The notes below the pieces were generated by a model that was not told where the DNA came from, did not search any database, and worked only from the letters and a program-made list of their open reading frames with translations. Positions 9,694 to 19,343 of a stretch of 64,000 nt of DNA are shown here, one piece after another. A program made the translations under genes and the position numbers. The number at the start of each line of letters is the position of its first letter. The first letter of the stretch is position 1. Source of the stretch: Phosphoribacter sp037045045 (lineage in GTDB: Bacteria; Actinomycetota; Actinomycetes; Actinomycetales; Dermatophilaceae); the NCBI GenBank assembly GCA_037045045.1, contig JBAOHL010000002.1, positions 62,001-126,000 of the forward strand. Direction: 5' to 3'.

Positions 9694-11271
9694 ATGAGCG
9701 GCGATACCCCACCCGGGCGCGAGGCACTGCGTCAGACCGAGACGCCGGGCCAGACCGACACGCCGGGCAGGTCGACCCCCGCTGCGTCGGATCCGAGCGA
9801 TGGGACACCCTCGGCCACGAGCGGCACGTCTGCGTCGGCACCCGAGCCCGAGGACGATCTGGTCACCACGCGGCATACCCTGCGGGTCGGCCGCACGGCC
9901 CTGGCCTATACCGCCGTCACCGGCCGGATGGTCCTGCGCGAGGAGGTCTACGAGGACGGGGCGTTCACCGGTCACACCGCCAAGGCGCAGGTGTCGCTCA
10001 CGGCCTACACACTCGACGACGCGGACCCGACGACCCGGCCGGTGACCTTCGCCTTCAACGGCGGCCCGGGCAGTTCCAGCGTGTGGCTGCACCTGGGGCT
10101 GCTCGGCCCTCGGCGGGTCGTCATGGGCGATGTCGGCGCGCTCGCGCCCCCGCCCTACGCCGTTGCCGACAACCCCGAAACGCTCCTGAGGGTCAGTGAT
10201 CTCGTCTTCGTCGACCCGATCTCCACCGGATACTCCCGGGCCGTGAAGGGCGGCAAACCAGCGCCATACCACGGGTTCCAGGGCGACCTCGAGTCCGTCG
10301 CCGAAGTCATCCGGCTGTGGACGACCCGCAACCGACGCTGGATGTCGCCCAAACTGCTCGCCGGGGAGTCCTACGGGACGCTGCGCGCCGCCGCCCTCGC
10401 CGAGCACCTGCAGACCCGTTTCGGCATGTACCTCAACGGCGTCATCCTGGTCTCCTCGGTGCTCGACCTCGGCTCGATCGACTTCGAGAACCAGCGCAAC
10501 GACCGCGCTCACGCCAACTACCTGAGCACGTATGCCGCGATCGCCCACTACCACGGCAAACACGGGCGCCGATCGCTCGCATCGGTGCTCGCCCAGGCGC
10601 AGGCGTATGCCGCCCGCGACTACCCGTGGGCGCTGTCCCAGGGGGCGCGACTGTCCGCCGCCGACCGGGCCACCGCGGTCGCGACGGTCGCCAAGCTCAC
10701 CGGCCTGTCCGCCGACTACGTCGACCGGGCCGACCTGCGCATCGAACACTGGCGCTTCTTCGGCGAGCTGCTGCGCGACCAGGGCCTGACCGTCGGGCGG
10801 CTCGACGGCCGGTTCACCGCCCCCGCAGCCAGCGGGATCGCCGAGGCGATGGACGCCGACTGCTCCCTCGATGCCATCACCGGACCGTATGCCGCGACCT
10901 TCAACCACTACGTGCGGGCCGAACTCGGCTACGAGAACGACCTGCACTACGAACAGCTCAGCGACCGCGTCCAACCGTGGTCCTACCGTGACTTCGAGGG
11001 CCGCCCCGTCGACGTGAGCCAGAAGCTCGAACGGGCGATGCGCCAGAACCCGCACCTGCTCGTGCACGTCGCCCACGGCCGCTACGACGGCGCGACCCCA
11101 CCCGGGGCGGCCGAAGAGGTCTTCGCGAGGCTGCACCTGCCCGAATCGCTGCGGGCCAACATCGACATCGCCACGTATCCGGCCGGTCACATGATGTATG
11201 TCCACGAGCCCAGTCGGGTGCGCCAGAGCGCGGATCTGGCCGACTTCGTCCGTCGCGCCGCGCGGCGCTGA
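9694..11271 (+). CDS. Serine carboxypeptidase-like peptidase (family S10)
   Basis: A 525-residue alpha/beta-hydrolase peptidase. The S10 signature FAFNGGPGSSSVW forms the oxyanion region. The nucleophile is Ser226 in GESYG, with Asp465 in GRYDGATPP and His499 in GHMMYVHEP completing the triad. The first 60 residues are Thr/Pro/Ser-rich and show no signal peptide, so the enzyme is probably cytoplasmic. Bacterial S10 homologues of this length are widespread but poorly characterised. The ATG at 9694 follows TACATT by 6 nt, and an upstream in-frame start at 9652 is ruled out by that box. Confidence 0.9.
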   Translation: MSGDTPPGREALRQTETPGQTDTPGRSTPAASDPSDGTPSATSGTSASAPEPEDDLVTTRHTLRVGRTALAYTAVTGRMVLREEVYEDGAFTGHTAKAQVSLTAYTLDDADPTTRPVTFAFNGGPGSSSVWLHLGLLGPRRVVMGDVGALAPPPYAVADNPETLLRVSDLVFVDPISTGYSRAVKGGKPAPYHGFQGDLESVAEVIRLWTTRNRRWMSPKLLAGESYGTLRAAALAEHLQTRFGMYLNGVILVSSVLDLGSIDFENQRNDRAHANYLSTYAAIAHYHGKHGRRSLASVLAQAQAYAARDYPWALSQGARLSAADRATAVATVAKLTGLSADYVDRADLRIEHWRFFGELLRDQGLTVGRLDGRFTAPAASGIAEAMDADCSLDAITGPYAATFNHYVRAELGYENDLHYEQLSDRVQPWSYRDFEGRPVDVSQKLERAMRQNPHLLVHVAHGRYDGATPPGAAEEVFARLHLPESLRANIDIATYPAGHMMYVHEPSRVRQSADLADFVRRAARR

Positions 11272-11284
11272 CCGGCGACCGGCC

Positions 11285-12400
11285 ATGCCACGGACCCTGC
11301 GCAGCGCCTGGGTCGCCCTCGTCGTGTCCACCGCCGTCCTCGGGTGCAGCGGCCCGGCACCCGGTGCGGACCCGTCCAGCGGCCCGACGGGCCCGGCGTC
11401 CACCGGCCCGGCCACGAGCATCCCGGCGGCGAGCGGGACGGCCTTGCCCGCCGGCTGGGCCGAGACCGAGATGACGTTCGCGACGGCCTCGGGCACGGCA
11501 TACGGCACGCTCGCACGCCCCGCAGGCGCCGGCCCCGTCCCTGGCGCGTTGCTCATCGCCGGCGGCGGCCCCACCGACCGCAACGGCGACCAGCGAGGGT
11601 TCGTCACCGGCTCGTTGCGGGCCGTGGCGGGGATGCTCGCCCGGGCCGGGGTCGCCAGCCTGCGCTACGACAAGCTCGGGTCCGGGCGCACCGGGGTCGG
11701 CACGGTGACCGACCCGGCCACGATCACGCTCGACACGTTCGCCGACCAGGCGCAAGCGGCGTTGCGCACCCTGGCAGACGCCCCGGGCATCGATGCGTCG
11801 CGGCTGCTCGTCGTCGGACACTCCGAGGGCGCCCTCTACGCCCAGCTGCTCGCGACCCGGCCGGTCCTCGACGGTCCCCGGGTGAGCAGGATCGCCCTCG
11901 TCATGCCGCTGGCGCTGCGCTACCTCGACCTCATCGGCAAGCAGGTGCGCGGACAGATCGTCGCCGCATCGGCACTCGGCTCGATCTCCCCCGAGCAGGC
12001 GCAGCGGCTGCGCGGCCAACTCGACGCGGCGACCGCCGCGATCCGGGCCGGCACGGCGGTGCCCGCTGCGCTGGATCCCTCCCTCGCCGGCCTGTTCGCC
12101 CCGGCGAACATCGGGTACCTGCGTACCGCGGACGCGGTCGACCCGCTCGCCCTCGCGCGCCAGACCCCGGGCGGTATGCCGGTGCTCGTCGTCTGCGGCA
12201 CCGACGACGTCCAGGTCGACTGCCCCGATGCCCAGGCGCTGGCCACGGCGGTGCCCTCGGGAGCCGGGCACCTCGTCGAGCTGGCCGGCGTCAGCCACGT
12301 GCTCAAGGTCGACGGGAGCCGCAACCCGGCGAACTACTCCGCCGACCTGCCCTACTCCCCCGAGCTCGAACGGGCCCTCGCGGGGCTCGTCACGGGCTGA
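11285..12400 (+). CDS. Secreted alpha/beta-hydrolase lipoprotein
   Basis: A 371-residue protein starting with a lipoprotein signal (MPRTLRSAWVALVVSTAVLGC) whose lipobox VLGC places the lipid on Cys21. The mature part is an alpha/beta hydrolase with nucleophile elbow GHSEGA, an acid residue in CGTDDVQVDC and a catalytic His in GVSHVLKVDG. It resembles the family of extracellular serine hydrolases with DUF3887-like or peptidase S9/S15-type folds; the substrate is not evident. The gene starts 13 bases after the S10 peptidase stop and is likely co-transcribed, suggesting a joint role in peptide or ester breakdown. Confidence 0.85.
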   Translation: MPRTLRSAWVALVVSTAVLGCSGPAPGADPSSGPTGPASTGPATSIPAASGTALPAGWAETEMTFATASGTAYGTLARPAGAGPVPGALLIAGGGPTDRNGDQRGFVTGSLRAVAGMLARAGVASLRYDKLGSGRTGVGTVTDPATITLDTFADQAQAALRTLADAPGIDASRLLVVGHSEGALYAQLLATRPVLDGPRVSRIALVMPLALRYLDLIGKQVRGQIVAASALGSISPEQAQRLRGQLDAATAAIRAGTAVPAALDPSLAGLFAPANIGYLRTADAVDPLALARQTPGGMPVLVVCGTDDVQVDCPDAQALATAVPSGAGHLVELAGVSHVLKVDGSRNPANYSADLPYSPELERALAGLVTG

Positions 12401-12434
12401 CCGGGAGTAGGCACTCCAGTCCAGCCGGGACGTC

Positions 12435-14654
<2,220 letters not shown>

Positions 14655-14694
14655 CAACGCTCCAAGCACGCGGCGGGGTGGGTCCGTACCAGAA

Positions 14695-14712
14695 TACCTT
14701 GACATCAAGATA
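14695..14712. promoter_or_regulatory. Palindromic operator candidate of icd
   Basis: TA-C-CTTGA-CA-TCAAG-A-TA is an 18-bp near-perfect palindrome with one mismatched pair, in the icd/aqpZ divergent region. Its shape fits a MarR-type dimer site. From memory, Streptomyces TamR (MarR family) binds similar sequences before aconitase and isocitrate dehydrogenase genes. No such regulator is encoded in this window. Confidence 0.6.
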
Positions 14713-14877
14713 CTTTCCATGGGGTCGACGTGTCGGTTCGCTCCCCTTCCGGCCCCGACGTGGAGCACACCGAGCGGCCCGGTAACCCCAGTCCGAGGGC
14801 AGATCGCGGTAGCCTGCAAGCGTCGCGGGGTATCTACCGTCGGCCCCGGGGGAACACACTTTCGAGGAGATCTCATC

Positions 14878-15657
14878 ATGCAGCCTGCACTCGCCAAGCG
14901 CCTCGGCGCGGAGTTGCTCGGCACCTTCTGGCTCGTCTTCGGCGGTTGCGGCAGCGCCGTCTTCGCCGCGAAGTTCTTCGCTCCCGCCGGGGTGTCCGAG
15001 GGTCAGGGCACCGAACTTGGCATCGGGTTCGTCGGCGTCGCCCTGGCGTTCGGGCTGACCGTGCTCACCATGGCGTATGCCGTGGGGCACGTCTCCGGAG
15101 GGCACTTCAACCCCGCCGTAACCATCGGACTGTGGGCCGCCAAGCGCTTCGACAACGCGCGCGACGTCCTGGCGTACATCGTCGCGCAGGTCGTCGGCGG
15201 GCTGCTGGCCGGCGGCGCGATCTGGGGCCTGTACAAGAGCGCCCACGGTGGTGCGAGCGCGGTCGGCCACATGGCGGCCAACGGGTACGGCGACCACTCT
15301 CCGGGTGGCTACACCCTCGGTGCCGTCCTGCTCGCCGAGACCCTGCTCACGGCCTTCTTCGTCTACGTCATCCTCGGCGTGACCACCAAGCACGCCCCGC
15401 AGGGGTTCGCTCCCCTGGCCATCGGGCTGTGCCTCACCCTCATCCACCTCATCTCGATCCCGATCAGCAACACCTCGGTCAACCCCGCCCGCTCCACGGC
15501 CGTGGCGTTCTTCAACGGCGACGGCGCGCCGGGGCAGCTGTGGCTGTTCTGGGTGGCGCCGATCCTGGGCGCCCTCATCGCCGGGTTCACCTTCGAGGCG
15601 ATCACCGGCGTGGACCGCTCGAGCGAGGACGTGTCGGGAGACGTCACGGCGGCATGA
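14878..15657 (+). CDS. aqpZ: Aquaporin Z-type water channel
   Basis: A 259-residue MIP-family channel with six membrane helices and the two pore half-helices marked by Asn-Pro-Ala: N78-P-A in GGHFNPAVT and N202-P-A in TSVNPARST. The selectivity-filter region with Arg after the second NPA (NPAR) and a short loop E fit an orthodox water channel (AqpZ) rather than a glycerol facilitator. The ATG at 14878 has a good ribosome site (AGGAGAT) and a long untranslated leader from the icd divergent region. Its stop codon lies in a 15-bp tandem duplication (15648-15677). Confidence 0.94.
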   Translation: MQPALAKRLGAELLGTFWLVFGGCGSAVFAAKFFAPAGVSEGQGTELGIGFVGVALAFGLTVLTMAYAVGHVSGGHFNPAVTIGLWAAKRFDNARDVLAYIVAQVVGGLLAGGAIWGLYKSAHGGASAVGHMAANGYGDHSPGGYTLGAVLLAETLLTAFFVYVILGVTTKHAPQGFAPLAIGLCLTLIHLISIPISNTSVNPARSTAVAFFNGDGAPGQLWLFWVAPILGALIAGFTFEAITGVDRSSEDVSGDVTAA

Positions 15658-15677
15658 TCCCCGGCGGCATGATCCCC
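15648..15677. repeat. 15-bp tandem duplication across the aqpZ stop
   Basis: GGCGGCATGATCCCC occurs twice in tandem, and a third partial GGCGGC follows. The first copy holds the aqpZ stop codon (GCA TGA). The second therefore repeats the end of the gene in the same frame, downstream of the stop. Confidence 0.9.
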
Positions 15678-15705
15678 GGCGGCCTGCGCCGCCGATGGAC
15701 GTGAA

Positions 15706-15724
15706 GCCCGGCTCGCCGCCGGGC
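15706..15724 (+). terminator. Hairpin after aqpZ
   Basis: GCCCGGC-TCGCC-GCCGGGC forms a perfect 7-bp stem with a 5-nt loop about 50 bases after the aqpZ stop. No T-run follows, as is usual in actinobacteria. Confidence 0.55.
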
Positions 15725-15788
15725 GACCGTCGAGTACTCGTGAGTCTTGTGGTCTGAATGAAGCCCTAGGGCTGTTTTTCGATGAATC

Positions 15789-15807
15789 AAGGATGTATCC
15801 TTAATAT
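15789..15807 (+). promoter_or_regulatory. Operator plus -10 box of the SatD-like gene
   Basis: A perfect inverted repeat AAGGAT-GT-ATCCTT (15789-15802) directly abuts a TAATAT -10 box (15802-15807) in an AT-rich pocket. A repressor bound here would cover the promoter, and autoregulation by the adjacent HTH protein is the simplest reading. GAAGGA, 6-7 nt before the ATG, is the ribosome site. Confidence 0.6.
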
Positions 15808-15827
15808 CATCGAGTGAAGGACGAGAC

Positions 15828-16487
15828 ATGTATGTCGTCACCGCGGATCAGGTTGCCAGCCGCCGGAACGCCGACCGCGTCCCGCTGGTCCTGTCCGCCC
15901 TCTCTGCCCTGCCCCGCCCCCCGGCCCGGGAGTTCGAGCGCACGGCAGGGGACGAGATCCAGGGCGTGGCCGACAAACCCGAGTCGGTGCTGGAGATCGT
16001 CACGACGCTGCTGCGCGACGGCCCGTGGCGCATCGGCGTCGGCATCGGACCGGTCGAACTGCCCCTGCCTCGCTCACCCCGGGAAGGCAACGGCCCGGCC
16101 TTCGTCGCCGCTCGCGAGGCGGTCCACGCCGCCCGACCGACCTCGGCCCAACTGGCCGTCCGGTGGCGCGACACGACGACCCGGCCGACCGTCGGCGTCC
16201 CCCTCGGGGCCGCGGCGCGGCATACCCGGTTGGCCGAGAATGCCCTCGTGCTCTACGCGCACCTGCTGCGCGGGCGCACCGAGCAAGGCTGGGCGGTGGT
16301 CGACCTCGTCGACCAAGGCCTGACCCAGCGAGAGGTCGCCGCTCACCTGGACATCACCGCCTCGGCGGTAAGCCAGCGGCTGCGTCGAGCCGGCCGGACC
16401 GAGCAGGGGCGCGCCGTCGAACTCGCGGTCCACCACCTGGCCCGCGCCGACGGCCGCACGACCGTCCCCGAGCGGGCTCCTCGGTGA
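15828..16487 (+). CDS. SatD-family protein with C-terminal helix-turn-helix
   Basis: A 219-residue protein. Residues 1-110 match the SatD family as I know it: an opening of the MYVVTADQVASRRNADR type (compare IGDxVxSRR), then FERTAGDEIQGV and a later FVAAREAVHAAR segment. The C-terminal part (about 155-190) carries a helix-turn-helix, LTQREVAAHLDITASAVSQRL. SatD was named from the Streptococcus mutans secretion/acid-tolerance locus; its biochemical role is unclear. The stop overlaps the next gene's GTG as GTGA, making a two-gene unit. The likely autoregulatory operator is at 15789-15802. Confidence 0.75.
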   Translation: MYVVTADQVASRRNADRVPLVLSALSALPRPPAREFERTAGDEIQGVADKPESVLEIVTTLLRDGPWRIGVGIGPVELPLPRSPREGNGPAFVAAREAVHAARPTSAQLAVRWRDTTTRPTVGVPLGAAARHTRLAENALVLYAHLLRGRTEQGWAVVDLVDQGLTQREVAAHLDITASAVSQRLRRAGRTEQGRAVELAVHHLARADGRTTVPERAPR

Positions 16488-16879
16488 CCGCCCAGCTCGT
16501 GCTGATCGGTGGTGCCTGCCTGATCCTGGGGCTGGTCGCCGTCCTCGGCGGGGCGCCGTTGACCGCGTGGGTGCTGCGCCGCCTGGACAAGGCCGGCGGC
16601 GTCGGTCAAGGGGTCCGCGGAGTGCTCGCTGCGGCGGCCGTCCTCAAGGGTGGGCGCACCATCGGGATGCTCGAACGCGCGGCGGTCTACGGGTGTGTGG
16701 CCGGCGGCTGGCCCGAGGGCATCGCCGTCGTCGTCGCGCTCAAGGGCCTGGGCCGCTTCGCCGAACTGCGCGGTCCCACCGAGGGCACGGCGGAGCGATT
16801 CCTCATCGGCAGCTTCACCAGCCTGCTGCTCGCCGGGGCCCTCGGCGCGGTCGCCCACGCCCTCGTCGGGTTCGCCTGA
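16484..16879 (+). CDS. Small integral membrane protein paired with SatD-like gene
   Basis: A 131-residue hydrophobic protein with an N-terminal helix (residues about 4-28), a central region KGGRTIGMLERAAVYGCVAGG with a second helix, and a C-terminal helix (FLIGSFTSLLLAGALGAVAHAL). I recognise the pairing of such a membrane protein with SatD in actinobacteria but no characterised function. The GTG start at 16484 overlaps the SatD stop by four bases, so translation is coupled and the two proteins probably act together. Confidence 0.7.
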   Translation: MTAQLVLIGGACLILGLVAVLGGAPLTAWVLRRLDKAGGVGQGVRGVLAAAAVLKGGRTIGMLERAAVYGCVAGGWPEGIAVVVALKGLGRFAELRGPTEGTAERFLIGSFTSLLLAGALGAVAHALVGFA

Positions 16880-16990
16880 CCCGGGACGGGCCCGGCTCGG
16901 CAAGCGCACGGCATCCGGTCCGACCCGGCCGGATTCCGGCTGATAGCGTCGGGAACAGCCCACCCCCACCACGACGCCAAGGGAGCCTTC

Positions 16991-17980
16991 GTGACCACCA
17001 CACCCGTCAAGGTCGCCGTCACCGGCGCGGCCGGCCAGATCGGCTACAGCCTGCTGTTCCGCATCGCCAGCGGAGCTCTGCTCGGCCCGGACACCCCAGT
17101 CGAGCTGCGTCTGCTGGAAATCACTCCGGCGCTCAAGGCTCTCGAGGGCGTCGTCATGGAGCTCGACGACTGCGCGTTCCCCACCCTGGCCGGCGTGCAG
17201 ATCGGCGACGACGCGACGACGGTCTTCGACGGGGTGAACCTCGCCCTGCTCGTCGGGGCGCGCCCGCGCGGCCCCGGCATGGAGCGCGGCGACCTGCTCG
17301 AGGCCAACGGCGGGATCTTCGCGCCCCAGGGCAAGGCGCTCAACGAGGTCGCCGCGAGCGACATCCGGGTCACGGTGACCGGTAACCCGGCCAACACCAA
17401 CGCCCTCATCGCGATGAGCAACGCTCCCGACATCCCCCGGGAGCGCTTCTCCGCGCTCACCCGGCTGGACCACAACCGGGCCATCTCTCAGCTGGCCGCC
17501 AAGCTCGGCGTCCCGGTCACCGAGATCCGCAAGATGACGATCTGGGGCAACCACTCGGCGACCCAGTACCCGGACCTGTTCCACGCCGAGGTGTCCGGTC
17601 GCAACGCTGCCGAGGCCGTCGGCGACCAGGACTGGATCGCCGACACCTTCATCCCCACCGTCGCCAAGCGCGGCGCGGCGATCATCGAGGCGAGGGGAGC
17701 CTCCTCGGCCGCGTCGGCGGCATCGGCGACCATCGACCACGCCCGCACGTGGCTGAAGGGCACGCCCGCCGGAGACTGGGCCTCGATGGCCGTGTGCTCG
17801 GACGGCTCGTACGGCGTCGCCGAAGGACTCATCTGCTCGTTCCCCGTGACCGTCGCGGACGGCGCGTGGTCGATCGTCCAAGGCCTGGCGATCGACGAGT
17901 TCTCCCGCGGCAAGATCGACGCCTCCGTGGCCGAACTCGCCGAAGAGCGCGAGGCGGTCAAGGGCCTGGGCCTGGTCTGA
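16991..17980 (+). CDS. mdh: Malate dehydrogenase
   Basis: NAD-dependent interconversion of malate and oxaloacetate. The 329-residue protein has the Rossmann motif VTGAAGQIGYSLLFRIASG (residues 8-26), the substrate loop GARPRGPGMERGDLL with the two arginines, VTGNPANTNALI, and the catalytic His in TIWGNHSATQYPD. This is the long MDH type 2 common in Actinobacteria. The GTG start has AAGGGAG eight bases upstream, and a TAGCGT -10 box lies about 42 bases earlier, so unlike many genes here it has a leader. A strong hairpin follows the stop. Confidence 0.95.
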   Translation: MTTTPVKVAVTGAAGQIGYSLLFRIASGALLGPDTPVELRLLEITPALKALEGVVMELDDCAFPTLAGVQIGDDATTVFDGVNLALLVGARPRGPGMERGDLLEANGGIFAPQGKALNEVAASDIRVTVTGNPANTNALIAMSNAPDIPRERFSALTRLDHNRAISQLAAKLGVPVTEIRKMTIWGNHSATQYPDLFHAEVSGRNAAEAVGDQDWIADTFIPTVAKRGAAIIEARGASSAASAASATIDHARTWLKGTPAGDWASMAVCSDGSYGVAEGLICSFPVTVADGAWSIVQGLAIDEFSRGKIDASVAELAEEREAVKGLGLV

Positions 17981-17988
17981 GGGTTTGT

Positions 17989-18033
17989 CCGAGGGTGGGT
18001 CTGGGTTGCTCGGCGACCCGACCCACCCCTCGG
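17989..18033 (+). terminator. Terminator after mdh
   Basis: CCGAGGGTGGGTC...GGGT pairs with ACCC-GACCCACCCCTCGG across a 9-nt loop, with two single-base bulges. This strong GC hairpin starts nine bases after the mdh stop; there is no T-run. Confidence 0.7.
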
Positions 18034-18089
18034 CGCCGGACCGGAGGCGCCCGAGGCGGTGACGGGAGGCCGCGTCGCGGACCCATCGC

Positions 18090-18368
18090 TTAAGGAGCCG
18101 GCGCCACCCGAACCAGGGTGTAGGCCAGGAACACCACCGCGGCCAGGCCGACGAGGGTGGCGATGTCGATCCACGTCCGTCGCACTCGCAGGCCTCCGGC
18201 CCCCTCCGGCGGCAAGAGGGCCCGGGCCACGGCCGACGCGAGCAGCGCCGTCCCGAGTAGGTAACCGCCGAGCCGCGCCTGTCCGAACGGCGTGATCGCC
18301 ACCCCGGCGACGGCCAACCCGAAGGCGATCCACCAAGGCCCCAGGCGGCGCAGTCGGCGCCATCTCAC
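18090..18368 (-). CDS. DUF3017 small membrane protein
   Basis: A 92-residue protein with three hydrophobic segments (about residues 10-26, 31-49 and 67-88), matching the DUF3017 family that lies next to folD in Actinobacteria. Its role is unknown. I start it at the GTG at 18368, which overlaps the folD stop as GTGA. It is separated from mdh on the opposite strand by the mdh terminator. Confidence 0.8.
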   Translation of the reverse strand: MRWRRLRRLGPWWIAFGLAVAGVAITPFGQARLGGYLLGTALLASAVARALLPPEGAGGLRVRRTWIDIATLVGLAAVVFLAYTLVRVAPAP

Positions 18369-19234
18369 CGGGACGCGGCCTCCCGCTCGGCGGCGGCCAC
18401 GACATTGCGCAACAGCTGGGCTCGGGTCATCGGGCCCACCCCGCCCGGGTTCGGACTCACCCAGCCCGCGACGTCGGCCACGTCGGGGGCGACGTCGCCC
18501 GCGACCCGGGAACGGCCGGTCGCCTCGTCGACGACCCGGCTCACCCCGACGTCGAGCACCGCGGCCCCCGGCTTGACCATCTCCGCGGTCACCAGGTGGG
18601 GCACCCCGGCGGCGGCGACGACGACGTCGGCGCCGCGCACGTGTGCGGCCAAGTCTCGCGTGCCGGTGTGGCACAACGTCACCGTGGCGTTCTCGCTCTT
18701 GCGGGTGAGGATGAGCCCGAGCGGCCGCCCGACCGTCAGGCCTCGACCGATCACGACGACATGCGCGCCGGCGAGCGGTATGCCGTAGCGACGCAAGAGT
18801 TCGACGCACCCCATGGGCGTGCACGGCAGGGGCGCGGGCCGGCCGAGGACCAGCCAGCCGAGGTTCCTCGGGTGCAGACCGTCGACGTCCTTGGCCGGGT
18901 CGACCCGCGAGAGCAAAGCGAACTCGTCCAAACCGGTGGGCTGCTGGACGAGGAAACCTGTGCACGCCGGATCCGCGTTGAGTTCGTCGATCACCGCCTC
19001 GACCTGTGCCTGGCTCGCCGTGGCCGGCAGGTCGCGACGAATGCTGTGCACTCCGATCTCGGCGCAGTCCGTGTGTTTGGCGTTGACATACCACCGGCTG
19101 CCGGGGTCGTCCCCGACGAGGACGGTGCCCAGGCCTGGCACCACGCCTTGCGCGGCAAGGGCATCCACCCGTCCCCGCAACTCCGCCTTGACCGCGGTGA
19201 GCGTGGTCAGCCCGTCGAGGATCTGAGCGCTCAC
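18365..19234 (-). CDS. folD: Methylenetetrahydrofolate dehydrogenase/cyclohydrolase
   Basis: Bifunctional enzyme that oxidises 5,10-methylene-THF to 10-formyl-THF, the one-carbon donor used by PurN and PurH encoded just upstream. The 289-residue protein shows the active-site YVNAKHTDCAEIG (Tyr and Lys conserved), GFLVQQPTGLD (family: GxLVQLPLP) and the NADP-binding VVIGRGLTVGRPL. The C-terminal PNPGGVGPMTRAQL is the second family signature. The GTG start follows CAGGAT by 6 nt. It is followed by DUF3017 with a 4-bp overlap. Confidence 0.95.
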   Translation of the reverse strand: MSAQILDGLTTLTAVKAELRGRVDALAAQGVVPGLGTVLVGDDPGSRWYVNAKHTDCAEIGVHSIRRDLPATASQAQVEAVIDELNADPACTGFLVQQPTGLDEFALLSRVDPAKDVDGLHPRNLGWLVLGRPAPLPCTPMGCVELLRRYGIPLAGAHVVVIGRGLTVGRPLGLILTRKSENATVTLCHTGTRDLAAHVRGADVVVAAAGVPHLVTAEMVKPGAAVLDVGVSRVVDEATGRSRVAGDVAPDVADVAGWVSPNPGGVGPMTRAQLLRNVVAAAEREAASR

Positions 19235-19343
19235 GAGCCCATCCTGCCATGCAGGCTCACGCGGACCCGGTCCGGCCCACGGGACGGCGGTGTCGGGGAT
19301 GCCGTGCCCGCGCGGCGTACCGGCGGCGACCGCCCCACTCGCC

